DNA from: a bacterium
GTDB taxonomy: Bacteria > Bacteroidota > Bacteroidia > Cytophagales > Thermonemataceae
Reading direction: 5' to 3'
Length of the DNA stretch: 7,145 nt
NCBI GenBank assembly: GCA_025362415.1
Contig: JANYGM010000437.1
Span: forward strand, 1-7,145
The notes under the pieces were generated by a model. The model saw only the letters and a program-made list of their open reading frames with translations. It searched no databases and was not told the origin of the DNA. This document shows positions 1 through 5,717 of this stretch, one piece after another. Made by a program: the position numbers and the translations under genes. Every line of letters starts with the position of its first letter. The stretch's first letter is position 1.

Positions 1-334
1 TCGTACTTTTGAAAGAGAAGAACTAACGACTCTCAAAATGCCTTCTGATGAAATTATTGTTGATTTTGAAAAAGTTGTTTCCCCACTAAAAATGCGTTTT
101 TGGGAGAATGGAGATGCTTTTTATCCGTTAGGAATGAATGGAAAGAAAAAAATAAGTGATTTGCTTATCAATGAAAAAATACCTTTAAATAGTAAAAAAA
201 ATGTTTTTTTGTTGCTTTCTAGCGGAAATTTGTCAGAAAAAATTATGTGGGTGGTGGGAATGAGAGCGGATAATAGGTTTAAAATTAGTACAGAAACCAA
301 GAAAATATTACATATAAAAATAAAAAAAAAATAG
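1..334 (+). CDS. tilS: tRNA(Ile)-lysidine synthetase TilS, C-terminal part (5' end outside window)
   Basis: TilS attaches lysine to C34 of the CAU-anticodon tRNA-Ile in the cytoplasm, so that it reads AUA; the enzyme is essential in most bacteria. Only about 110 C-terminal residues are present. The frame is open from base 2 with no stop, so the ATG at 38 is an internal methionine, not the start. Bases 110-166 encode the hallmark of the TilS C-terminal domain, GDAFYPLGMNGKKKISDLL, followed by a KIP motif and, at 248-286, WVVGMRADNRFKI. This small domain recognises the tRNA acceptor stem; the catalytic PP-loop ATPase domain lies upstream of the window. The gene ends in a lysine-rich tail over a run of ten A (322-331). 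The next gene begins 20 bases after the stop, so cotranscription is plausible. Identification is secure from the C-terminal domain; enzyme integrity cannot be judged. Confidence 0.9.
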   Translation, partial: RTFEREELTTLKMPSDEIIVDFEKVVSPLKMRFWENGDAFYPLGMNGKKKISDLLINEKIPLNSKKNVFLLLSSGNLSEKIMWVVGMRADNRFKISTETKKILHIKIKKK

Positions 335-354
335 GTTTAAAACACAAAAATAAA

Positions 355-663
355 ATGAATTTAACTACTTTTAGGTTGAACCAAATCAGAGAATATTTGA
401 GAAATCAGCCTGTCTTGAAAGCCTATATTTTTGGCTCGTATGCACGTAAAATGGAAGAAAACCAAAGCGACATAGATATTTTGATAGAAATAGATTACTC
501 GCAAATGATTGGGTTACATTTTATACAAATAAGGCTAGATTTGGAGCAGATTTTGCATAAAAAAGTGGATTTGGTTTGTATTGATGCACTTTCTGATTAT
601 ATCAAACCTTTTGTAGAACAAGAAAGAGAACTTATTTATGAAAAATCTAAAGTAACTCTCTAA
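355..663 (+). CDS. mntA: Minimal nucleotidyltransferase (MNT), MntA-like antitoxin of a HEPN/MNT pair
   Basis: This 102-residue protein is a minimal member of the DNA polymerase beta-type nucleotidyltransferase superfamily. The catalytic motif GSX10DXD is intact: G27-S28 in FGSYAR, then D39 and D41 in SDIDILIE. A third acidic residue is at D72 in KKVDLVCID. The length is typical of single-domain MNT proteins. In characterised MntA-HepT systems the MNT protein is the antitoxin and AMPylates a tyrosine next to the HEPN active site of its partner. The neighbour 50 bases downstream is a HEPN/DUF86 protein, which supports that pairing. No Shine-Dalgarno site is seen; the A-rich leader is normal for Bacteroidota. 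The ATG at 355 is the first start after the tilS stop and places the motif at the expected distance from the N-terminus. Family assignment is firm; the antitoxin role is inferred from context. The symbol follows the characterised system. Confidence 0.85.
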   Translation: MNLTTFRLNQIREYLRNQPVLKAYIFGSYARKMEENQSDIDILIEIDYSQMIGLHFIQIRLDLEQILHKKVDLVCIDALSDYIKPFVEQERELIYEKSKVTL

Positions 664-713
664 AATAAGCCCTTAAAATACTCTTTAAATATAAAAAAAG
701 TACACTGAAATTT

Positions 714-1064
714 ATGAGAAAATATACTACTGACCAAGTGCGTGTAAGCCTTATTACTGATGCTTTTACAGAAATAGAAAATTATTTGCAAAGTATTGAT
801 TTTGAAGTATTTAATGGAAAATCAATTTTGCGTTATGCCTGCATCAAACAATTAGAAGTAATTGGAAATCTTTGTGAAGAAATCACAGACGAAACCAAAT
901 TTAACTTTCCAAAAGTGGAGTGGAAGCAACTGAGTGAGCTAAATAGGCTTTTTGCTCACGAGTCTTTGGTGGTGAGTAATATTATTTTGTGGGAAATAAT
1001 TACTAAAAATCTTATTCATACAAAGAAACAGTTTAACATTATTTTAGCTGAAATTCGTGTCTAA
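714..1064 (+). CDS. hepT: HEPN-domain protein (DUF86, HepT-like) with altered active-site motif
   Basis: This 116-residue, mostly helical protein pairs with the MNT gene upstream in the standard HEPN/MNT order. Family signs are the central helix around residues 38-56 (ILRYACIKQLEVIGNLCEE), W70, and a C-terminal segment with WEII at 93-96 at the normal spacing from W70. HepT toxins are RNases whose active site is RX4-6H, commonly RNxxxHxY. Here the colinear residues are N77-R78-L79-F80-A81-H82-E83-S84. The histidine and following glutamate remain, the arginine is one place too close to the histidine, and the tyrosine that MntA would AMPylate is serine. The protein may therefore be an inactive or divergent toxin. 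The next gene begins 35 bases later. HEPN/DUF86 membership is well supported by sequence and neighbour; RNase activity is doubtful. The symbol is tentative. Confidence 0.75.
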   Translation: MRKYTTDQVRVSLITDAFTEIENYLQSIDFEVFNGKSILRYACIKQLEVIGNLCEEITDETKFNFPKVEWKQLSELNRLFAHESLVVSNIILWEIITKNLIHTKKQFNIILAEIRV

Positions 1065-1099
1065 ATTCTTGTGTTACATTAGAAAAATTTAATACAAAT

Positions 1100-1627
1100 A
1101 TGAAAATTTACAACCCTTTTAAGAAGAATTTTAGTAAGCAAGAATTAGATGCTTTTGAGTTTTTGGCAAATGTAAGTTATTTCTCAAAATTTACAGTAGA
1201 AGAGTTTGAAGATATTTTTCCTTATCTGCATTTACGCACTTACAAGCAAAATGAAGTAGTTTTTTTTAGAAATGACCCAAGTCAAGCAGTTTATATCGTA
1301 AAAACGGGCAAAATAGAAATAAATCTGGATATTAAAGATATTTTTGAGGTGGTGGAAACCGTAAAAAGTGGCGATATCATTGGTGAAGGTGCTTTTTTAC
1401 CAAAAAAACGTAGAAAATTTAATGCTATCGTAACCTCTGACGACTGCGAAATATACGTTTTTCCACAAGTAAGTATTTTTGAAATATTCAACAAATATCC
1501 TAGTATTAAGACAAAAGTATTAGAAGTTTATGCTAATAATTTGGAGAAAAAAATGGAAAATATCTTAAAATCTTACAGAGAAAATCACGGCTTTTTTGAG
1601 CTTTCTCAAGCATTTCAAAACCTATAA
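1100..1627 (+). CDS. Stand-alone cyclic nucleotide-binding-domain protein
   Basis: The 175-residue protein contains one CNBD/CRP-type beta-barrel (about residues 28-130) between an N-terminal helix and a C-terminal helical tail (about 133-163). Visible landmarks are the barrel strands around VVFFRNDPSQAVYIVKTGKIEI (53-74, with the small G70) and the phosphate-binding cassette beginning GEGAF (95-99). No helix-turn-helix follows, so it is not a normal Crp/Fnr transcription factor. It is more likely a regulatory subunit or sensor that binds a partner. The cassette reads GEGAF-LPKKRRKFNA: the position just before the conserved N-A pair, where cAMP-binding proteins usually have arginine, is F107. 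R104 and R105 lie slightly earlier and could substitute if the loop is shifted. Nucleotide binding is therefore uncertain. The gene is the last of a closely spaced run and is followed by a heptad repeat. The partner and the process controlled are unknown. Confidence 0.75.
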   Translation: MKIYNPFKKNFSKQELDAFEFLANVSYFSKFTVEEFEDIFPYLHLRTYKQNEVVFFRNDPSQAVYIVKTGKIEINLDIKDIFEVVETVKSGDIIGEGAFLPKKRRKFNAIVTSDDCEIYVFPQVSIFEIFNKYPSIKTKVLEVYANNLEKKMENILKSYRENHGFFELSQAFQNL

Positions 1628-1631
1628 ATTC

Positions 1632-1672
1632 AATTACGAATTATCAATTACGAATTACGTTTTTTGATAATT
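1632..1672. repeat. AATTACG-type heptad array with inverted arm
   Basis: Four consecutive heptamers (AATTACG, AATTATC, AATTACG, AATTACG; 1632-1659) begin five bases after the stop of the CNBD gene. A 13-mer, CAATTACGAATTA, occurs at 1631-1643 and again at 1645-1657, a period of 14. AATTATCAA at 1639-1647 is matched by its exact reverse complement TTGATAATT at 1664-1672, so the transcript could form a 9-bp hairpin with a run of T inside the loop side. It is related in period and AATT core to the repeats at 4847, 5493 and 6574 but uses an ACG rather than a GTG variant. It may help end the upstream transcript, though it lacks the GC-rich stem of a classic terminator. Confidence 0.6.
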
Positions 1673-1721
1673 TCTTAACATTTTTTTAATAACTTACATT
1701 AACTAACTACATTAAAAATAA

Positions 1722-3407
1722 ATGTATCAAAAAACAAGCATAGATTTTGCTCAAACCAACCAATTTGACCAAATTTTTTTGGATTATATAGCACAAAAAG
1801 ATGATTTAAAGGAGTTTTATGGACTGTTTCCCACTATAGAAAACTTCAAAATACAAATAGATAAATATCTTCAAGAGGCTGAAAAAACAGATAAAAATCT
1901 AGCATTTGATAGGGATAATCTTGCGAAAACCTTACATGCACAATACGCCACTCTTGCAACAGATGCAAAAAAACAAAATATTTCTTTTGAATTAGATAAG
2001 AAAGTTAGTCAAAACATTGATTTAATACCAAATAATCATACTTTTTTTATCACAACTGGGCATCAACTGAATATTTTTTCTGGACAAATGTATTTTATTT
2101 TTAAGATAATAACCGCCATTAAAACAGTTGAAATCTTAAAAAAATCATATCCTGACTATAATTTTATTCCTGTTTATTGGTTGGCAAGTGAAGACCACGA
2201 CTTTGAAGAAATAGCCTCATTTTCACTGTTTGGTAAGGAATATACTTGGGAAAGTGAGCAAAAAGGTGCAGTTGGGCGAATGAATACATTAGGAATAGAA
2301 AAAATACTCAATGAACTTCCAAAAGAAATTCTTGAAAAAGTACCATTTTTTGCAGATGCCTACAAACTTCCTACACTTGCACAAGCTACTACTTATTTTG
2401 TAAATGCGCTTTTTGGAGCGTATGGTTTGGTTTGTCTTGATGCTGATAATGAAATTCTTAAGAAAAACTTTGTCAAAATAGCAAAAGATGAATTAAAATA
2501 TCCAAATACTGAAATTAAAATAAACGAAACTTCCAAAAAACTTACATCAAAAAATTATAAGACGCAAATTACACCACGTCCAATAAATTTGTTTTATTTG
2601 GATAATAAAGCAAATTCAGATAAAAACTTACGTGAACGCATTGTGCGAGATGAAAAAGATACTAATAAATGGCACGTTTTAAATACATCTATTACTTTTG
2701 ATGAAACACAATTAGAGGAACTTATCAAACAAAACCCTGAAAAAATTAGCCCAAATGTGGCTTTACGCCCTGTTTATCAGCAAATTTTGTTGCCAAATCT
2801 TGCGTACATAGGCGGACCTGGTGAGTTGGCATATTGGTTACAACTTAAAGAAATGTTTGATTTTCACCAAAAAAACACTGACAATAGGGCTATTTTTCCT
2901 ATTTTGATGCCACGAAATTTTGCGCTAATTGTTACAGCTGCTCATCAGAAAAAATTGGATAAATTGGGGCTTTTAGTGGCTGATATGTTTGAAAATGAGG
3001 TTTCTTTGAAGAAAAAATACTTAGAGAAAAATACTGATGGTATTTTTTCTATGACAGATGAGTACAAAGAAATAACAGAAATATTCAAGAACCTTACATC
3101 AAAAACAGGAAAAATAGATAAAACTTTAGAATCTAGCGTTTTAGCAGAAGAACAAAAAATGCTAAAAAGTTTGGAAAACCTAGAAAAACGCACTCAAAAA
3201 GCCCAAGAACGCACACAAGAAACGCAAATTTTGCAGGTTTTGACACTTAAAGAGAAGTTTTTTCCGAATGGAAGTTTGCAAGAACGTACAGAAAATTTCC
3301 TTAATTTTTATCTCAATAATCCTAATTTCATTGCTGATTTGATGGAATTATTTGAGCCTTTTGACAATGAATTTAATGTTTTGACGGAAGTTGCCCCTAA
3401 GAAATGA
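1722..3407 (+). CDS. bshC: Putative bacillithiol synthase, cysteine-adding enzyme BshC
   Basis: BshC is assigned to the last step of bacillithiol synthesis, adding cysteine to glucosamine-malate in the cytoplasm. The 561-residue product is slightly longer than the usual 530-540 and looks complete. Family landmarks appear in order: FYGLFPTIENF near residue 32, TGHQLN (112-117), YWLASEDHDFEEI (152-164), the strongly conserved block from SPNVALRP to IGGPGELAYW (343-372), FPILMPRN (392-399), a charged helical coiled-coil region (about 430-505) and the C-terminal FFPNGSLQERTENF (513-526). The fold is a Rossmann-like core with a coiled-coil dimerisation arm. The start at 1722 follows a 94-base A/T-rich gap and gives the expected N-terminal spacing. 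No bshA or bshB is adjacent; these are often scattered. The literature treats the BshC ligase reaction as incompletely proven in vitro, hence putative. Family identification is very secure. Confidence 0.95.
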   Translation: MYQKTSIDFAQTNQFDQIFLDYIAQKDDLKEFYGLFPTIENFKIQIDKYLQEAEKTDKNLAFDRDNLAKTLHAQYATLATDAKKQNISFELDKKVSQNIDLIPNNHTFFITTGHQLNIFSGQMYFIFKIITAIKTVEILKKSYPDYNFIPVYWLASEDHDFEEIASFSLFGKEYTWESEQKGAVGRMNTLGIEKILNELPKEILEKVPFFADAYKLPTLAQATTYFVNALFGAYGLVCLDADNEILKKNFVKIAKDELKYPNTEIKINETSKKLTSKNYKTQITPRPINLFYLDNKANSDKNLRERIVRDEKDTNKWHVLNTSITFDETQLEELIKQNPEKISPNVALRPVYQQILLPNLAYIGGPGELAYWLQLKEMFDFHQKNTDNRAIFPILMPRNFALIVTAAHQKKLDKLGLLVADMFENEVSLKKKYLEKNTDGIFSMTDEYKEITEIFKNLTSKTGKIDKTLESSVLAEEQKMLKSLENLEKRTQKAQERTQETQILQVLTLKEKFFPNGSLQERTENFLNFYLNNPNFIADLMELFEPFDNEFNVLTEVAPKK

Positions 3408-3526
3408 AAATTAAATAATTTATTTTTGTAGCTAATTATAACCCTCATTGTCAATGTTGTTATCCAGTAAAGCCAATTTTTAGAGATACAAACAAAATTG
3501 AAATTAAAAACTAAACTTTTTCTTTG

Positions 3527-3534
3527 TATTTTTG
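3527..3534 (+). promoter_or_regulatory. Possible -7 element upstream of the acetyltransferase gene
   Basis: TATTTTTG matches the Bacteroidota -7 consensus TAnnTTTG, 130 bases before the start codon at 3664. A second TATTTTTG lies at 3421-3428, just after bshC. Neither has a TTG -33 element at the usual 17-23 base spacing; the nearest TTGs are 26-27 bases away (3498-3500 and 3391-3393). In AT-rich DNA such octamers arise by chance, so this is a weak call. The 256-base gap it lies in is the longest in the window and otherwise shows only a short leader ORF and small hairpins near 3579-3608. Confidence 0.25.
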
Positions 3535-3594
3535 TGTCTAGTACAGTCTTACATATACCTCACACAGGACACGAAAACTATCTTAGAAAGAGAT

Positions 3595-3663
3595 ATGAAA
3601 GAATATCTAGTTTTATTGGAACATAACAATCAGCAAAAAATCAATAAAAAATCAGTAAAATAA
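3595..3663 (+). other. Possible 22-codon leader ORF abutting the acetyltransferase gene
   Basis: ATG at 3595 opens 22 codons (MKEYLVLLEHNNQQ...) that end in TAA at 3661-3663, directly followed by the ATG of the next gene in the same frame. A purine-rich AGAAAGAGAT precedes it. Small inverted repeats overlap its start: TATCT 3579-3583 with AGATA 3591-3595, and AGATAT 3591-3596 with ATATCT 3603-3608; the two pairings exclude each other. The peptide resembles no family I know. It could be a translated leader or simple chance. Confidence 0.15.
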
Positions 3664-4845
3664 ATGCAAATAGAAGAAGTTACAAATCTCACACAAGAGA
3701 AGGTATTTTTTGACCTTCCACAAAAAATGTATGCCAAAACGCCCCAATGGGTGCGCCCAATGGACAATGAAATACAAGGCATTTTTGATAAAAAAGCTAA
3801 TCCCGCCTTCAAAAGTGGCGAATGTACTCGTTTTTTATTGCGTAAAGATAGCACGCCAAACAGCGAAATTATTGGTCGTGTGGCAGTTTTTGTGAGTGAA
3901 AAGACCAAAAATAAAAATAATGACCAGCCAACAGGCGGAATGGGTTTTTTTGAATGTATCAATGATGAAAAAGCTGCTTTTATGTTGTTTGATGCCTGCA
4001 AAAAATGGCTTATAGAACGTAATTGTGAGGCAATGGACGGCAATATTAACTTTGGAGGACGTGATAAATTCTGGGGACTTTTGGTAGAAGGTTTTGAGCG
4101 TGAAGCCAATTATCAGCAAAATTATAACTTTCCTTATTATCAGCAGTTTTTTGAAAATTACGGTTTTCAGGTTTATTTTAATCAATATACCTATTTTAGA
4201 AAGGTTTATGGACTAAGTAAAGTTGTCCACGACAAAGCTAATAGGATTTTTGAAGATAAAAATTACACTTTTGAAAATATTAGCCTAAAAAATCTCCCAA
4301 AATATGCAGAAGATTTTAGGACAATTTATAACAATAGTTTTGCGTTAGCAGAAGGACTAAATCCAATGACCAAAAATGAAGCAGACAAAATAATGAAAAA
4401 AATGAAGCCTATCATTGATGAAAGGTTGATTACTTTTGGCTATCATTTGGGCGTTCCTGTGGCTTTTGGTGTGTTTTTGCCAGAACTTAACCAGATTTTC
4501 AAATATCTCAACGGAAAATTAGACTGGATAGGAAAGCTAAAATTTGTTTACTATCGTTTCAGAAAAGTATGCAAACGTGTACTTGGTGTGGCGTTTGGCG
4601 TGGCTAAATCTCATCACGGAAAAGGCTTAGATGCAGCACTTTCTGTGTGTTTGGAAAGAGAAACACAAAAACCAAATTTCCCTTATACTGACCTAGAACT
4701 CAACTGGATAGGTGATTTTAATCCACCAATGATAAAACTAATGCAAAATTTGGAGTTTACTATTTGCAAAAAACATATCACTTACCGCAAACTTTTTGAC
4801 GAAAATAAGGTTTTTGTTAGGCACGCTATCAGAAGTTATAGCTAA
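3664..4845 (+). CDS. YghO-like protein of the GNAT acetyltransferase superfamily
   Basis: A soluble 393-residue protein of a family widespread in Bacteroidota, usually annotated as hypothetical or GNAT-like and distantly related to E. coli YghO. The N-terminal half carries the family signatures WVRPMDNEI (29-37), a CTRFLL/IGRVAVFV strand pair (54-77), PTGGMGFFEC (89-98), AMDGNINFGGRDKFWGLL (123-140) and PYYQQFFENYGFQVYFNQYTY (157-177). The C-terminal half looks like a second GNAT-type lobe: FGYHLGVPVAFGVFLPEL (258-275), then GVAKSHHGKGLDAALSV (312-328) at the place where acetyl-CoA-binding GNATs have Q/RxxGxG/A, and the closing block ELNWIGDFNPPMIKLMQNLEF (345-365). No signal peptide or membrane segment is seen. 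Substrate and reaction are unknown and the neighbours do not suggest one. The stop is followed at once by a heptad-repeat element. Family recognition is good; acetyltransferase activity is an inference from fold. Confidence 0.8.
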   Translation: MQIEEVTNLTQEKVFFDLPQKMYAKTPQWVRPMDNEIQGIFDKKANPAFKSGECTRFLLRKDSTPNSEIIGRVAVFVSEKTKNKNNDQPTGGMGFFECINDEKAAFMLFDACKKWLIERNCEAMDGNINFGGRDKFWGLLVEGFEREANYQQNYNFPYYQQFFENYGFQVYFNQYTYFRKVYGLSKVVHDKANRIFEDKNYTFENISLKNLPKYAEDFRTIYNNSFALAEGLNPMTKNEADKIMKKMKPIIDERLITFGYHLGVPVAFGVFLPELNQIFKYLNGKLDWIGKLKFVYYRFRKVCKRVLGVAFGVAKSHHGKGLDAALSVCLERETQKPNFPYTDLELNWIGDFNPPMIKLMQNLEFTICKKHITYRKLFDENKVFVRHAIRSYS

Positions 4846-4846
4846 C

Positions 4847-4915
4847 TTTTAATTGTGAATTAGAAATTAGGAATTGTGAATGAAATACAATTATAATAAT
4901 TCCTAATTCACAACT
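4847..4915. repeat. Palindromic heptad-repeat element, about 69 bp
   Basis: The element begins one base after the acetyltransferase stop with the 14-mer TTTTAATTGTGAAT (4847-4860), then continues in heptads AATTGTG, AATTAGA, AATTAGG, AATTGTG from 4851, ending in AATGAAATACAA. An inverted arm follows (4895-4915: AATAATT, CCTAATT, CACAACT). Two perfect 11-bp pairings are possible: AATTAGGAATT 4865-4875 with 4898-4908, and TTGTGAATTAG 4853-4863 with 4903-4913. The transcript could thus fold in alternative ways. The same 14-mer opens the elements at 5493 and 6574. Confidence 0.7.
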
Positions 4916-4930
4916 CAAAAACAAATGTAT

Positions 4931-4958
4931 TTAAAGTCCCCTTTGGGGATTTAGGGGC
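4931..4958. repeat. CCCC/GGGG hairpin repeat upstream of the FMN reductase gene
   Basis: A GC-rich island in very AT-rich DNA. The arm AAGTCCCC (4934-4941) pairs with GGGGATTT (4945-4952), with one G-U pair, around a TTT loop. A second GGGG at 4954-4957 could pair with the same CCCC instead. From memory, very similar sequences are scattered between genes in many Bacteroidota genomes, so this is likely an interspersed repeat rather than a site specific to this gene. It ends 15 bases before the start codon at 4974 and so would lie in the leader if transcribed. Confidence 0.55.
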
Positions 4959-4973
4959 AATAATTCAAAAAAA

Positions 4974-5498
4974 ATGATACAAATTTTAGTTGGTACAAAC
5001 CGACAAAACTCGCTTTCAGAAGAAATAGCAAAGTATTATCAACAACTTTTGCTACAAAAAAATCAAGAAAGTAATATCGTTTCCCTCAAAAATCTTCCAG
5101 AAGATTTTACTGCTTCTGCTTTGTATGGAAACATAGGAAAAAATACTGCTTTTAATATTTTACGAGATGAAATAGTAAATGCTACTAAAATAGTGATGAT
5201 TGTACCAGAATACAACGGCTCATTTCCTGGTGTTTTGAAGGCTTTTATTGATGGCTTGCCATTTCCTGCTGCACTTTCAGACAAAAAAATAGCTCTTGTA
5301 GGCTTATCTGCAGGCGTACAAGGTGGCGCACTAGCACTTAGCCATTTAGGAGATATTTTTGCGTATCTCAATGCCAACGTATTAGGTATGCGAGTAAAAC
5401 TCATTCAAGTACAGAAATTTTATAAGGATAATGTCGTGACGAATGAAATGTATAATCAGCTTTTGAATGAACAAATAGACAAGTTTATAGCATTTTAA
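4974..5498 (+). CDS. NADPH-dependent FMN reductase family protein
   Basis: This 174-residue cytosolic flavodoxin-like protein belongs to the NADPH-dependent FMN reductase family (as in YieF/ChrR, AzoR1-type and Ylr011w enzymes), which use FMN to reduce quinones, azo dyes or other acceptors. The FMN-phosphate loop is near the N-terminus, VGTNRQNSLSEEIA (6-19). The second hallmark, PEYNGSFPGVLKAFID (78-93), contacts the flavin, and GLSAGVQGGALALSHL (110-125) is the third flavin-binding loop. The length is normal and all three loops are intact. The start at 4974 puts the phosphate loop right after the first beta-strand, as expected. It is preceded by two intergenic repeats and has no clear promoter of its own. 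Its TAA stop (5496-5498) lies inside the left end of a repeat element, so the extreme C-terminus may have been set by insertion of that element. Physiological substrate unknown. Confidence 0.88.
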   Translation: MIQILVGTNRQNSLSEEIAKYYQQLLLQKNQESNIVSLKNLPEDFTASALYGNIGKNTAFNILRDEIVNATKIVMIVPEYNGSFPGVLKAFIDGLPFPAALSDKKIALVGLSAGVQGGALALSHLGDIFAYLNANVLGMRVKLIQVQKFYKDNVVTNEMYNQLLNEQIDKFIAF

Positions 5499-5574
5499 TT
5501 GTGAATTTTTAATTGTGAATGAATACAAATACACAAAAAATACCATAGTTTGTAGTAAGACAAACCACAAAAAT

Positions 5575-5618
5575 AAAAAATTAAAAGTCTGCAATATTGT
5601 GGACTTTTAATTTTTTTT
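5575..5618 (+). terminator. Strong hairpin terminator, probably bidirectional
   Basis: A perfect 15-bp stem pairs 5575-5589 (A6 then TTAAAAGTC) with 5602-5616. It can extend inward through two G-U pairs and C-G/A-T pairs to a 4-base loop. The 3' arm ends in eight T (5611-5618) and the 5' arm begins with six A, so it could stop transcription from either side. It lies 77 bases after the FMN reductase stop and is its likely terminator. Confidence 0.75.
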
Positions 5619-5628
5619 AGTATATTTG
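5597..5628 (+). promoter_or_regulatory. Bacteroidota-type promoter candidate for the Usp gene
   Basis: TTG at 5597-5599, a 21-base spacer and TATATTTG at 5621-5628 match the Bacteroidota consensus TTG-N17-23-TAnnTTTG exactly. The predicted start near 5635 would give a leader of roughly 80 bases containing the right arm of the repeat element. The -33 element sits in the loop of the upstream terminator. It is the best promoter match I found in the window, though the motif is short. Confidence 0.45.
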
Positions 5629-5717
5629 GTTTTATGTTGTTGTTTTGTATTTATTCTCAATTCACAATTTAAAATTCATAATTAAAAAAAATACTTATCC
5701 TTTGAACGACTTGTTTT

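Larger units (their letters stand above)
5493..5687. repeat. MITE-like 195-bp element with heptad-type terminal inverted repeats
   Basis: The left end (5493-5520) is two exact tandem copies of TTTTAATTGTGAAT. The reverse complement of the right end (5660-5687) matches it at 26 of 28 positions. Beyond these, both arms continue into a related tail, GAATACAAA on the left and AAATACAAA on the right, the right arm having one extra heptad. The left end also resembles the element at 6574 over about 36 bases with two mismatches. Inside lie a strong terminator hairpin (5575-5618) and a promoter candidate (5597-5628). No reading frame worth naming is inside and no target-site duplication is evident in the flanks. 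The structure fits a small non-autonomous or REP-like element; mobility is an inference. Confidence 0.6.

Noticed and set aside
322..331. Run of ten A at the end of tilS as a programmed slippage site
   Set aside because: It sits directly before the stop, where slippage would alter only the last residues; long A runs are common in this DNA.
38..334. A complete small gene starting at ATG 38
   Set aside because: The frame is open to the window edge and the protein is the C-terminal domain of TilS, so the ATG is internal.
3446..3456. CATTG-T-CAATG palindrome after bshC as a terminator or operator
   Set aside because: Five-base arms with a one-base gap cannot form a useful RNA hairpin and are expected by chance.
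3630..4109. A 159-codon minus-strand reading frame, and another at 3835-4185
   Set aside because: Both lie opposite the strongly conserved YghO-like gene and their translations resemble no family; they look like shadows of its codon use.
5382..5594. A 70-codon minus-strand reading frame across the reductase end and the repeat element
   Set aside because: It is composed of repeat DNA plus the antisense of a real gene and gives a low-complexity product.
5493..5687. A complete insertion sequence or a CRISPR array based on the regular 7-base units
   Set aside because: There is no transposase frame, the units are contiguous rather than separated by unique spacers, and no cas gene is present.
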